64,000 bases of DNA from positions 10,830,493-10,894,492 of the forward strand of contig NC_060115.1 in assembly GCF_021155765.1 (NCBI RefSeq), in the 5' to 3' direction. Within the stretch, counting starts at the first letter, position 1; the number at the start of each line of letters is the position of its first letter. This stretch comes from Diprion similis (Eukaryota > Arthropoda > Insecta > Hymenoptera > Diprionidae). The position numbers and the translations under genes are program-made. This document shows, piece after piece, positions 1 to 13,000 of the stretch. The notes under the pieces were generated by a model that searched no databases, was not told the origin of the DNA, and worked only from the letters and a program-made list of their open reading frames with translations.

Positions 1-417
1 TCTACTGCAGGTTTACATTTTACAACTAATCCATATTATCAGTATGAAAAGCGTTCACATTTAATTAAATGTATAATGTGACGTTCGACACACGACGTTA
101 GTACTCAAGAGCGAGTAACCAACTTCAGTGTACTTCGGCACAAGCCATGTCGAGCAAAACCTTCCCAACTCGTTCACATCAACCATTGCTAACGTGCCAA
201 CCGACTCCTGGAAATAGGTGGGCATTACTCAACGCAGATGAGTATGTATTAACAAGCCTTGCGAAAAGAAAGATGATCCTCAAAAAAAAAAAAACGAAGG
301 CGGGTGTAGCGGTTTTAGAAGGTCAACGGACGGCGTGGGCGGGAGTAAATTGGCGAAAACCATGATCGTTGATAAGGTGAGAATGAAGCGCGGTTTTCAA
401 AGAAGACTCAAGCCGGC

Positions 418-440
418 GGGGGGGGGGGGGGGGGGGGGGG
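418..440. repeat. Homopolymer run of 23 G
   Basis: Uninterrupted G run directly visible. Such tracts can form G-quadruplex-like structures and are prone to sequencing length error. It lies about 3.6 kb upstream of the LRR-Ig start codon, with no gene assigned. Confidence 0.95.
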
Positions 441-580
441 CAGGAGAAACCAGGAACAAAGGGAATAAACTCGCCGCTCGTTGGCTGGCGTGTTATTATC
501 CGTTCGTCCGCGGAACGGCTGCTCCGCAACCGGGTTCGTCCCCAGACAAGGCTGGTAAATAAAAGCGGTGGGAGACGGTT

Positions 581-656
581 GACTTGGCAGGGTTGCCAAG
601 TCGGCGAGTATTGATCCGCCGGTAGGTATCCCGGGTCACAGAAGAGACTTGGCAAC
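581..656. promoter_or_regulatory. Cluster of three GACTTGGCA motifs, two forming a palindrome
   Basis: GACTTGGCA at 581-589 faces its reverse complement TGCCAAGTC at 594-602 across a 4-base loop, and a third copy (GACTTGGCAAC) sits at 646-656. The core TTGGC-N6-GCCAA resembles the NFI-type dyad (TTGGC-N5-GCCAA) with one extra spacer base. A regulatory role is inference. Confidence 0.35.
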
Positions 657-3520
657 GCCGCGTCTCACACAGCTGATCAAAATTGCCGAGACTGCCGACG
701 CGACGCGACCAGGTCTAACTTTGGCCGAGGAAAGGAAAAAGAGAGCGGGTAAAATAAGAAAAGAAGAACCGAGGTGACGCGGGGAGAGCTAAAGAGCGAA
801 GCGCGGCTTCGGAATTACATTACATTACATACTTCACGGATCATTCCGTTGCCCTCCGTCGTGAACACAGCTGTTCGCCGAATCGAGAGAGTGCGAAATG
901 CCGTTTATCAACGCGTTACGTAACGCAAACTTTGGACGACGATAAACCGCTGGTTGAGGCTCTCTGCAAGCTGAACTTGTACGACCAACCACGTTGTTAC
1001 GTTCGCAACGAAGAGAAATATCAAACTCCTGCCTGTCGAGAGGTTGATTTCATGCCAGTTTATCGATTTGCCGAAATGTTAAACGATGCCGGTGCCGGAT
1101 TTGTTTTTTTTTTTTTTTTTTATTCCCCCTTAGGCGACATCCGTTTTCTTTATTCAACCAAGAAGCTTGTAACGATGCGTCATAAATGAATGAAATTTGC
1201 GAATACGATAACGTCATTCAATACCGGCTGTAGAGAAATTGTAATTCAATAGCGTCTTTGCACGCTTCACAATCGTGTCGAGAGAAATCGCTCCCTCGAT
1301 CAGTGAATTTTCGCGAAAGTTGAAATAGATTTACTCGATGTTGGTTGAGTTGGCGGTGAGGAGAAAATAATAATGCAGAGCGGTAAACGTGAGAATGTAG
1401 AAATTGGCCGACCGAATTTTTTCAACGTCCGTGATTAATTTGGTTAATTTTCGGCAAAACTTCCTGTACGTACAGGATTACCCCCAAGTTAAACCGAGGG
1501 AAACGCCAGCTATAATTACTATGCTTTCCAGACATGCGAAAAATTGATTTTCAACAAGAGGAGACTCATCGTCATTTTGAAAATATACCACAGTCACTTG
1601 TGTTTATTTCGATGAACTTCTAGCGCGATAAGACTGGCGTGATGTTTCAGATGTTCGATAAGGTGACCGATTTAAATGTCATATCTTTCACAGATCTGAC
1701 TATATCCGTGTAGAAATATATTTTGCCACCTTTTAAGAAAATATTCCATGCCAACGAGCTTGCGGAATTGTATAATATACACAAATCGTAAATTTTATTT
1801 GCATACTCTTTTTATGGTACAAGGCGAATGAAGAAATAGATTGTCACTTTGCAGAAAGTTTAAACAATTCCATTAATAATAAAAACAATAATTCTGAAAA
1901 TGAATCACCGCGGCAGATATTTTGTCCAAAAATGGCTGCCACGTGTTTGATTCGCACTCCTATCAAAGGTGGAAATTTAAAAGTATAATTATGCAAAACT
2001 GTGGTGTGATTAAGTAGCTTGAAAGTAACGAAAATAAAAAAATATGATAGATAAAAATTTTGCTCATCAATGCCCCTGTGCAAGCATACCGTAACCAGAA
2101 CGGTAAAATCAAAAAATCTCTATAGAAGTGCAGTTGGTTACACAAAAACGAGAACAACGTCGTACCAGGTACATGTATGTTAAAACGTGTTTAAGGTATC
2201 TCCAAATATCGATGACTAGAAAACAGAAAATCGCAATCACGTGGTTGTTACAAAATCGTATAATTACTTTCATATTTTTGTCCATACGATTACTGAATCA
2301 CGGAGGCATATGGACAGAATGAATTGCATACTGCGTCGAGTTTTGGTATAAAAATTCCAAACATACTAGCCCCTAGATCAAATTCCCCCTGCCTTTTACA
2401 ACCAGATCACAAATTCGCCAATGCAAGTTATTATTCGAAAAAGATCGATAGGAGAGAAGGTCTGCAACGATTGCTAGCACGCTTCCCCTTCTCACAAAGA
2501 AGGTGAAATGCATTCCCATCAGCACGCAAAGGAGATACGGGAAAGACCAGCTGCAGCAGGCTGTTATGCCCCTGAAACGGTAGTTGCTAGCCTAACCCGG
2601 GATCGTTTGCTCGTTTCCTTATCTATATTTATTCTTTCCTTCTTTTCTATCTTCCTATTGCGTCTCTTTCCCTTCTTCTGTCCTCACGCTGTCTATCCCA
2701 TTCGTAATTTATTTTGCAATTCTCTCACTCCCATGCATTCAGAGTTGAACGAACAAACGTGTTGATCGGAAGGAGGCCACGCGTACCTTCGAGTACATTC
2801 GGTCGTTCGTTTCTCCGCGTATAGATACCATCATGCATATACAATCCAACACGTGCACACGTATATATATCCATATACGTATCTATGTACGAATGCTTGT
2901 ACAAGCCGCGCAAGCGAGAGAAGAAGAGAGAAAGAAGACGGCAGGCGGGCCGTCGGCGTCAGCATCAGCGTCGGCTTTTCGAGCGCGTTACAATATCGGC
3001 GTCGTGTCGGCCATGCGCTCGTCGTTCTCGTCGTTCTCGTCGTTCCCACCGTATTCCGAGGGTTCGGCGTCGGCGGCGGTGTTGCCGCCGTGCGAGGCGA
3101 GACCGAAAGACTCGGCAGCCATGATGATCGTATAGTCGGTGCTGCCGCGGGCGCCAGCCGCCGCCGCCGTCGACGTGCAGTCAGTTTTTGATTCGGCTAC
3201 GCGACGCACGTTTAACCGCCGGCTGTTGTCCCCGGCGCAATGAGCGAGAAGCGTGTCATGTGACACGCGCGAGCGACGGTCAGTTCGCACGTAACATACA
3301 TTATAATATAATAATAAAAAGGAGACATATCGCCGTTCGATTGATACATACAATAATAATAATAACAATAATACCCTAGTTTGTATGCACATCCAGTAGT
3401 ATACAACGTATACGATTAAAAGTTTATTTTTATATCACGGGATCTGGACGAACGGAGTTCCTCCTCTTATCACGTCACACAACCTTCGCATTGCACCTGC
3501 GATAAACGTGTTATTGATAT

Positions 3521-3555
3521 GTTACCGGAAGTAAACCCGGTTCCCCCCCGGTAAC
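3521..3555 (+). other. Short hairpin in the presumed 5' leader
   Basis: GTTACCGG (3521-3528) pairs perfectly with CCGGTAAC (3548-3555) around a 19-base loop that itself contains CCCGG and a C run. It lies about 450 bp upstream of the LRR-Ig start codon, where it would be in the transcript if transcription starts upstream. No function is shown. Confidence 0.4.
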
Positions 3556-3698
3556 AGTAACGAAACAGTGAATTTTAATATTACCAACGAACAATCCAAG
3601 TGGAATTAACGTTGTATAGATTCAAGTAAAAAAACGCAAATAAAAGATACCGATTAAAAATAAATTCTAACCAAATACTTACGTCAATATGGAATATC

Positions 3699-3729
<31 letters not shown>

Positions 3730-4008
3730 TCAACAGAATACTCCTAATAACAAAAAAGAATAAAAACAGAACGACGATATAACAAAGAAAAAGCGGGGTT
3801 GCTAGAAGGAGGAGGAGGAGGGGAGAGGGAAGCAACATTTTTTTGCAACACTAAAATATATAAGACGTTCGCGGATCCCGACGACATGTAGCCGCGGTCA
3901 GGGGTTAGAGGGGGTGACGTAGAGTCAGTAAGCGTCGCCGATAGGAGATGGAAGAGGCGTGTTGCATCGGACACCATCACGTTGCAGGTATCAGGAGAAG
4001 AATAGACG

Positions 4009-7000
4009 ATGTCGCGGCTGATGGTTTGGGGTTGGCTGATGACGGTTATCTCGATGTCCGTCATCGTCGGCACCGTCGATGCAGCAGCATCGACGAGAAT
4101 TTGCGCGGAGGGTTGCGTGTGCGGCAACGGAGGAACGCCGGATTTGTCGTGTTCGGATCGAAGTTTCAGCGGTTTGGAATTGTCGGAGGATGTGGCATTT
4201 GTTTCCCTCGTGAATGTTTCATCGTCGAGTATAACGGCGACGATATTATCGCCGGCGAAGCGACTGCGGATGTTGACGTGGAGGAAAAGCGACGTAGAGA
4301 GTTTAGAAACGGGAGCATTTCAAGGCGCCACGCTTCTACAGCGATTGGATCTAGGTGACAACAAGCTCGCATCGTTGACCGGCGACGTGTTTAGATCGTT
4401 GGTGAATTTGACATTTTTAAATCTAACGCACAACAGACTCGTCCACATCGACAAATACTGTTTTCAGGATCTCGTATCGCTCGACGAACTTCACATATCT
4501 AACAACAAACTTAGCTTCATACCTTATCAGCTATTCTCACCGGCGAAAAATCTCCGCTACCTCAACGTCGCCGGGAATCGTCTAGTCTCTCTACCCGATA
4601 ACAGCTTCGCGCCCAACAAAGCTTTACGGGAATTGATATTGTCGAATAACCGGCTGACCAAGCTGCCTTCAAACTTGTTTTCCGGTCTTCGTCAGCTCCG
4701 CTTCCTCGCTCTTGACGGTAACGTGATCCACCATATTCCCCGGAGCTTCTTCGCCGACCTGGAGAACCTGGAGAGTCTCGATCTCGGCGATAATCCGATC
4801 GCCAATCTTTCGAACGTCGCGTTTCAAGGGCTTGCCAATCTCCGTTGGCTAAGTCTGGCAAGGACTCAGATATCCTCGATACCTCGTGACATATGGAAGC
4901 CGATCAGCGGTCTGGAATCGCTGATATTGTCCGGGACGAAAATCGAGGAGATACGGGACGGGAATTTCGCCGGTTTGTCGAGCCTCCGAAGCATCGATAT
5001 AAGCAACGCCTCGCTCCGTGATTTCGCCTCAAGGGCGCTCGAGGACACGCCGCTTCTTCGTAAACTCGACATGCAGCAGAACAACCTCGCCTTTCTCCCA
5101 GCCTCCCTTGCCTCCCTTCCTCTGGAAGAACTGAACCTTGCGAATAACTCGTGGGCGTGCGACTGTCGCATGTTTTGGTTCATAAAATGGGCCGAGAGCC
5201 AGGAGTACCCGGGCGCCTTCGAAACGGGATTGAAATGCGGGACCGTCGACAACGGCGACACCCTCTTCACCCTTCGTTACCTCAATTGCACAGCCCCTTC
5301 GTTGGCCTTCGCCACTTCCACGGCCGAGTACGTTCTTCTCAGTTCCGTGCTCCTCGAGTGCGAATTCAACGGCAACCCGGCTCCCTCGATAACCTGGGTC
5401 ACCCCGAGCCTACGGATACTCCACTGGAACCCGGATCCTTCGTTCCCCGACGCCTTCGTCGGACATCCCGCCTCGCACAGGGCCGACGTTAAGACCGTCG
5501 ACGACAGGGTCAGGGTGCTCGATAACGGCTCGTTATACATCGAAAGGCTGCTGCGCGAGGACGTCGGCATCTACAAATGCTTCGCGGTCAATCCCATAGC
5601 CAACGCTACAACCTACGTCACTCTGCACATGGACCGGATCACCTACTACCATACAAAAATACTCAGCATCGCTGTCGGCGCTGCGTGCGCGGCCGGATTT
5701 CTCCTCATCACTTTGTTCGTACAGTTTCTTCGTTACCTTTTCAACAAGTGAGTAAACGACGATTCGGTGACGCTGTATACATCCATTTTAAAACCGGATA
5801 TATTATATACATATGCATGTAAGAGAACTGCCGTGGAGTGCAAGTTTCATTTTCAGAGATAGGTAAAAACCAACAAGGGTAATATATGCGTGTATGAAAC
5901 ACAGGAGAATCGGTGATTAGACAAAAGTATATATGAAATAAATGGCGATTTAGAACATCGGTTGCTCGGATACTGTCAATACCGATTAACTTTCAAATCT
6001 CAAGTATATTCGACTTTCAATGATGGATGAATCTGATTCACGAATGTTAAGAATCAATGCTGGGATATCGTTAACCTGCACTGAAAGATAACGTTGATAT
6101 TTTTTTGCCAACACCTAATCAGTGTGCATTGAGATATATCCTTTGTACCGAGTCTCATGCTTCACATTAAAATTCATTCCTGACGTGCATTGTTACAAAG
6201 GAGACTGGATGTAGGCTATTGGGCAAAAAATCGCGGACCACAATGTTTCTCCATATTGATGATAAAATGTCACATGCGACTAGGACTTGACTGATATTAC
6301 CGAATTCAAAGGGCAATGGAATTACATCAATTTGGTTTCTAACCTTTCAAATGCGGGAGAGTTTTTACGTTAGTTTCAACTCAGGTTATACCGTATAAAT
6401 GTTATTGTATACTTTCGGTTATTGAACCTCACGAAAGCTTGATTTTATCCTGTAATATATGACAAAAAGCAGTGATATCGTTTTATCTATTTCTACTACA
6501 TTCAAAGTTATTTAACTTTCATAGAAAAATTGAATTTTCTCGGTTATTAAAACCACGCCTGCTGGTTGGTCGAGTAAATAGTCACAGCGTGAAGTTGAAA
6601 AAACATACTTTACTTTCAAATCTGGCAAGCCTTTTAACTCATACACGGACTGTTCAACGTTTTACTTGCAATATTCTATCATCGTAACTAATTTTACCGA
6701 TCGTTCCCGAGTCCGCACTAACTCCGCATGTAAAAAACGTAGTATAATTTAAGAATGGCCAAAAAAAAAAAAATTTACTTTTTAATAACTGATTGTCCTT
6801 TTTCTGTCGTTTGTTTGTTAGATGCGGATGTGAGCGTTGGTGCTGCTGCTGCAAGAAGGTGGGTGTTACGCCCCGTGCTAAACAGATACACCAGATGCTC
6901 GACAATATAGAACAGTACAAAAGTCAGCAGTTGGAAAGACTGAGGGAGAATTATACCCAGCAGGTGCACAGAATAAAGGACAATTGCGCCGAGCAGGTCG

Positions 7001-8007
7001 AATGGATACGGGACAGCTACGAGGGACAGATGCGTCACATCAGAGACATTCGCGATTACGGAACCAGCCATCTGACAGCACTTCGCGGACAGTACTACGA
7101 TCAGGCACGTAGACAAAATCGATCAACGTTCATAAAGTTCATTTTCTCTCCTCAGACATACAGTGTGTGTGAGTGTGAGTGTGTGTGCGTGCGTATGAGC
7201 AAAGACTTTAGTTACTGTTTCATGAAAATTGTCGATTATCCAACTCATCATCTCTTTCCTTCTTTAATATGTGTCAATTAATTCGTAAATTCCTTCACAG
7301 AAACCAACTCAAACATCAAACGTTTAACTAAACCCGTTTTATGTGTACAAAATGCGCAGGTGAAACGAGTCCGAGATTATTCGACTGGTCAGCTGAACTG
7401 GGTACGAGAGAACTACGTCTTCCAGCGTAACAAGATACGTAAATTCAGCGCGCACCAAGTGCTCCGTTTCCGGGAGAGCTACAAATACCAACAGCAAACG
7501 TTGAACAAGGTATTGGAAAACCTGCCGAGTCTTTACCTGGACAATTGCAGAAGCGGTTCTTGCGGCAAGAGCGACTCGATAGTATTCGACCCCAACGACA
7601 TTACCGGCATGGACACCTACTTCAAGGCAAAAATAAACAAGCTAGTGGAAGGCGGAGCGAGCCTAGATGACATAAACAGCGTCTACTATACCCCGACAGA
7701 AATATCAGCCTCTACAAGCCCTCAAACCGGAAGTGGATTGCAGGATGGTCTCCATATCAATTACATAGAACACGGTCCCCCACCCCCGTTGGATCCGCCC
7801 CTAGATATCTCGACGTTTTCAACTCCCGTTCGCGGGTTGAGGAAATTCTCGTCGAGCTGCGAACGCGGCGACGGCACCGACGCTCCAGTTTTTCGCGGTG
7901 CTAGTGCGGGGGCGTTGGCCGGGGAGCCGCGCGACATCATCGAGGGTCTTGGACTGTTGTCAAGTGGAACCAGCCTGCCTGACATACCGCGGGAAACTCG
8001 GCTCTAG
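4009..8007 (+). CDS. LRR-Ig single-pass transmembrane protein with 11-residue-repeat cytoplasmic tail (3 exons, 889 aa)
   Basis: Exons 4009-5747, 6822-7104 and 7360-8007 join in frame. An in-frame TAG at 4003-4005 fixes the start. Order of parts: signal peptide (about 1-26); cysteine-rich LRR N-cap; twelve leucine-rich repeats (about residues 107-380); LRR C-cap with the ACDC motif near 384; one Ig domain (cysteines in LLECEFNG and GIYKCFAV, about 440-540); transmembrane helix (about 551-575); then a cysteine cluster [10 protein letters not shown] (581-590), a likely palmitoylation site. Residues 616-728 are about ten tandem 11-residue units with consensus Q-hydrophobic-x-R-hydrophobic-R-D/E-x-Y/S. 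The last 160 residues are Ser/Pro/Gly-rich. The ectodomain resembles insect LRR-Ig receptors such as the Kekkon class, but with more LRRs. I do not recognise the exact orthologue. A cell-surface adhesion or receptor role is inferred. Confidence 0.88.
7105..7359 (+). other. GC-AG intron in the LRR-Ig gene
   Basis: The only junction that keeps the repeat reading frame joins ...TACGATCAG (ending 7104) to GTGAAACGAGTC (from 7360). The intron therefore starts GCACGT and ends GCAG. The nearest GT (7109) would shift the frame. The junction falls inside the repeat array, after the Q that opens a unit. GC-AG introns are a known minor class of U2 introns. The intron contains a GT/GA dinucleotide stretch near 7160-7190. 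Confidence 0.75.
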
Positions 8008-8376
8008 GAGGATCATCCGGGACGACTGAAAAGGGGCGACGTACGTCGTGGAAACGGTAATAATTACATTACCGCAGACGATACGTTCCTCGGGCGGTTA
8101 ATCGGTGCCAAGGTTGTCTCCGGATGGATTTGCAGTAGTAAAGGGAAGAGAAGAGGTCGGAGACTCAGTGATGATTATGATTATATCCGTGATACGAAAA
8201 GGGACTGATAGTATGCTATATATTACTGCTACTTCTTTTTTATTATCTGCTTTTTCAAGTTTTTTCTTTTTCCCATAATGTGCGCGCGGTGTAAGGAATA
8301 TACTTTTAGCTTCGATTTGTATTTTCGTTTGTTTTTTGTTGTTTTTTTTTCCTTGGTCAGTTCATTCCTTGCGTTT

Positions 8377-8378
<2 letters not shown>

Positions 8379-8410
<32 letters not shown>

Positions 8411-8464
8411 AGAGTATGAAAAGTAACGTTTGTAATATTGAGTCTAAAAAAAAAAAAAAAAAAA
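8379..8464 (+). repeat. Paired T-run and A-run in the LRR-Ig 3' flank
   Basis: A run of about 28 T (8379-8406) is followed 39 bases later by a run of 19 A (8446-8464). In a transcript these could form a U:A duplex close to the stop codon. The runs are plain; the duplex is inference. Confidence 0.6.
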
Positions 8465-8801
8465 TATTAGCGGTGAAGTAACAAGTGTGGCAAATCGAAA
8501 AATTAATAAATGAACATGGAAAAACACGGACATAAAATAAAAGAACGAAGGGAGAATGAAGGCTCGGTAATATGTAAAGAAGAATGTAATTCGAGAAGCG
8601 AGAAATGAAGATACTCTTCAAGCAAAGTGTCAGATAATACACTACGAATAATAGGCAGATCTTATATCGTATAAAAACGGATTTTGCATGGAGTGCCATT
8701 GAGAGATCGTGTATTGCAGAAACTGAGGACAAATAGGTGATTAAAGGAAGTATGAAGATTAAATTAATTAACTAATTAATTAATTGAAAACGTCAACACA
8801 A

Positions 8802-8835
<34 letters not shown>

Positions 8836-9132
8836 GAAATTTTAAAACAAGCAGTCGATTCTCGATACACAGAGAACGGTTTGTAATAATAAACTTTACA
8901 TGTGTGATATTTTGTATATAAATGTATGATGGACCTTGGAGTTTTGATCCGAACAATCTTTGAGGTTTGAAGTGGAATACATTTATCTTATTGTTTCTTC
9001 TTCGAAAAGAAATTAAATCAATATGTTAATTTTGTAAATGGAGTGAAAAATGAGAGAGGAAAAAAAAAAAAAAAAAAAAAAAAACTAGCTACGACAAATA
9101 ATTGGTTTTGATCTGTGAACCTGAACTACTTG

Positions 9133-9165
<33 letters not shown>

Positions 9166-9533
9166 GATTACGTGGAAATCATGCGGATTCAAGTATAATA
9201 ACTCTTCAAGATTATTCGAATTGAAACTCCTTATACTTGTGTAGAGTTGAATCGCAATTAAAATACACAATATCCAAGTATCGTTTGTAATCATTCTGCA
9301 TAGAGTCAATGTATCGATTGTAACTATCTATCATCGAGTTCGGAAAAAAAGAAAAAAAAAAAAAAAATACAAACTGACGAATTCAGTATTATTGTTGATG
9401 ACTTGAACTTTTCACTATTAAACGATTTCTACATGAAACCTTTACAGATAACATTGATAATCTATTTGTATCTCATGTATAACAGTGTCAATTTAAAATA
9501 TATATGCATACTTATGGATATATGTAAACATTA

Positions 9534-10070
9534 GGGTGGTCCTTATTTAGAGCTCGAATGAATTATTCATCAGACGCCCCCCAAATCGGCTCCAAATAAT
9601 TAAAAATAAATTTCCTAGGTTTTAGATTTTTATCTCAACTGCAACCTCTGCCCTGTATATATTTTATTGTAAGTAAGAATAATAATTTTCAAAAAAAAAT
9701 CTCTAACTGCGAGAAAAAAAAAAACCACGTCATGCCAGGCAATATAAACAAATTGCACGCCCATTAAATGACAAAAAAAAAGTCAGATTTAAAGGTTGTG
9801 CAATTCGTCTAAATTTCCTGGCATGATGTGAGTTTTTTTTATCTCGTAGTTACAGATTATTTTTAAAATTATTACTCTTGAAATAAAATATCTATTTAGA
9901 CTGTAACCGAAACACGTGTATTTTGAATAGGGAAAACCAGCCTCTTGCAGGAAGGGGTTAGAGTTGAGATAAAAACCTGGAAAAATTGTTGAATTGTTTT
10001 TGAATTATTGTGAATCGATGTGGGGAAGGTCTGATGAAAAATTCATCCGAACCCTAAATCGGGACCAGCC
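9534..10070. mobile_element. Foldback (MITE-like) element, 537 bp, TA-flanked
   Basis: The left end GGGTGGTCCTTATTTAG and the inverted right end (reading inward GGCTGGTCCCGATTTAG) match closely. The internal arms continue to pair: the block ACGTCATGCCAGGCAAT near 9729 faces its inverted copy CATGCCAGGAAATT near 9810-9830. The whole element is an imperfect palindrome centred near 9780. TA dinucleotides flank both ends (9532-9533 and 10071-10072), as expected for Tc1/mariner-type insertion. There is no transposase frame. Arm divergence suggests an old copy. Confidence 0.75.
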
Positions 10071-13000
10071 TAGTATACATGTATGCACACATATACGTAC
10101 ATGCGAGGTCGAAGATTCCTATACACACTCAAGTCTACCGTATATCGATTCCCATGTAAAAACAAACAAAAAGATTAGAAAACGCGAATGTGTGTGGAGC
10201 GAGCTATTGACTTTACACTTTAAACTGTTCGTAATTTCGACGCTACATCGAAATTAATAATATATCTCCTGTATTATACATTCGCGTATTTCGTCTATTT
10301 TACTGCTTTAGTATATGTATATGCATAGGCTAACTTTATTGTGTCAAGTGAGAAAATAGGAATAAAATAATCCCCCGTTGTTTAGTCTACAGGCTTCCAG
10401 AAATTTCAGTCACGCAAATTTGTTGCTGCGTAGTTGGTAAAAACGCGGATTTCTTTTTTTCCCCCCCTCCCCTAGTAGTTCGATGTTTTAAATTTTAATA
10501 ATCGTACGATTACAAATATATAGTAATTCGTATGTTATTCTATCGAATAATGAAATTAGTAAATATAGATTATGTGTATATATATATATATATATTATAG
10601 ATATGATCGATATTCGGAAGTGAAGAGCGGTAAACAAAAAAAAAAAAAAAAAAAAAAAAAGAAAAAAGAAAAGAATTAAAATAATGAAAGGAAATTTAGA
10701 AAACGGAAATAATATATAATATATATACGTACGCATAAATAAATAAAGTGGAAAAAATGATACGGCAAAAGTACCTAAAAAGATTGTTTTTTCACTGCGC
10801 TATGCTATATACAATGAAATAAAGAAGTGAATAAACAATCAATTCAACAAGTGTACCCTTGTAGATGGGTTTTTCTTCAATGCTTTCAAAGAGTGGAGAA
10901 AAAAAAAAAAAAAAAAAAAAACAACTATACTAGATCGAGAAAAAAAATGACAACTTTACAAACGAAATATATTACAGCTTTCAGTATATTCGATATCACG
11001 ATACATTCCACTGTCTGCGACAAAATGATCGTGATATATATTGTGTGATAAATTGATATGGTGAATTTTTTTTTTTTTTTTTTGCATAAAAGGTTTTCAC
11101 AAACATACAAAAACAAGTGTTTCGATATCTCCTCGAAATACTGAAACGCGACGGAATATTGGAATAAAAAAAGAAAAAGAAAAAAAAGATGTCAATTGTT
11201 CGAATATGTACGCGATTATGCGAATTTTTTTTATTTTTCTTTATGGTATATTCTTTTCTACTAGTTATTTTTACAAATTTACCGCATAAAGCATAAAACG
11301 TAATAGTATATACACCGATAAACTTTATCCCCCTGTTATATTTCCGATAAAATGGTTGAGAAGGGGGAGTAAAAAAAAAAAAAAAAAAAATATGAAAAAC
11401 TTTTGTTTAATTGTTGTTATTCCCGTGATATATCGAAAAATAATTCCTGTAAATACGTGCGTTTAAATTCTCATCGTCGTCGTGTTGTCGTGATAAATAC
11501 CGTTTAATGAATATAACCATATAATAGCCATACCTATGTGTGCATGTATAGCGTGATGGAAAGTAGAAAAATTTGTCCAATGTAGTATCGAAAGTTGCGA
11601 TTTATAGTTATACATATGTAGTCAGAAATCAATAATTAAATGATGTAAACTGCGTATACAAGACAAAAAAGTCGCTTTGATAATAATATTATTATTATTA
11701 TTATTATTTTTTCTTTTTGCAAAAATAAAAAATCAATAAATAAACAAACAACAACAAAGTCCAGAAATTGGGTAAAAGTTACTATATACCATATACACGT
11801 GTATACTTAATTAATATAACTGTACAGTGAATTTATTAAAAACGTACACACACACACACACACACACGTATATACAATATAAAAATATTATAAGGACTGT
11901 TCGCGTACCTAAGATTGTTACGTAAAAATAAAGCAAAACGTAAAAGAATAAAAAAAAAAAAAGAAAAAAAAATTTGTTTCAACGTTATACGTTGCGTTAT
12001 AGTTTACTCTAGCGATAATTTCTTCTCTTTCACTCTCTCTCTCTCTCTCTCTCTCTGTTACTAATCCGTTATCAGACTTATCGCCCCGAAGTGTTGGTTT
12101 AGAAATCGAGATTACACAATACTGTAATATCATTTCACCACACAACTTTATCATTTGGTTGGTTTTAGAAGAACGGGTTGAAAAATTAAATAAATTAAAA
12201 ACGATTGTACTGTTTTTGCTAGTACATCGAATCGATAAAAAAAAAGGATCAGCGAGACAAAATCAAATCAAACACGTTATCGAAGCTTAGTTTCCTTCAA
12301 GCAAGTACGCATAACGAGGACTCGAATAATTCTACACAATCTTCATAAGAACCGGTGAAATACGTAATTATTGTTAGTTTTAGAATGAAATTGCAGAGAA
12401 AAATAGTCCTGTACTAAAAATGAAAACAAAAAATCAAGTTCGATTATATTTTACACTGTAAAAACTCGATACACATACACACCGATATTCGAATAGGAAA
12501 AATAAATGGCTACTTGATTAAGAATTCCATTATACCTAGGTAGAAACACCAATTTAATAGAAGATGCGAACTATTTATAAATGAATTAGAAACTTCGCAT
12601 ATGTACGGACTCAATAGCGCATATCGCAATTAACGCAATTATGTACGTTAATTGATATGTTATATATACACAATGATCGTGTGACACGTGCGAATAATAT
12701 CAGAGTGTTACAAGTATCGCAAATATTTGTGCTTACTGGAAACCATATCTACCTCCTTTTAATTTACACGCGAATTCTAAATCAGACATTTTTCATTTTC
12801 CATTTCCAAGATTTTCATGCCGGTACAAGAACTGTCACGTCGAAAAAACACGAATTAGAAAAGAATTTATAAAGATCAGTAGAAAAGTCCAAGCGTGTTT
12901 CCCTTCAGTCTTCAACTTCTTTTAGAATACATAGTGGCTTAGGGTATTTTTAGAAACTTCATTGTTATACGCGCGGTTATAACTTGCGGGAATAGAACGT

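Larger units (their letters stand above)
1..4008. other. Upstream region and probable 5' UTR of the LRR-Ig gene
   Basis: No convincing coding exon on either strand. The short open frames here have no recognisable domain and run through low-complexity DNA. It contains a 23-G run (418-440), a cluster of GACTTGGCA motifs (581-656), a T-run near 1101-1120, a GC-richer stretch (about 2900-3250) of GGC/GTC-type triplets, a hairpin (3521-3555) and an AAT microsatellite (about 3702-3727). The GC-rich part probably holds the promoter or 5' UTR of the gene starting at 4009. The transcription start cannot be placed from sequence alone. Confidence 0.5.

Noticed and set aside
3948-4358. 136-residue plus-strand frame overlapping the LRR-Ig start
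   Set aside because: It is another frame over the signal peptide and first LRR coding region; the overlapping frame encodes a clear LRR-Ig protein.
5151-5570. Frames of about 100 residues on both strands inside LRR-Ig exon 1
   Set aside because: Shadows of the real coding frame in GC-richer exon sequence.
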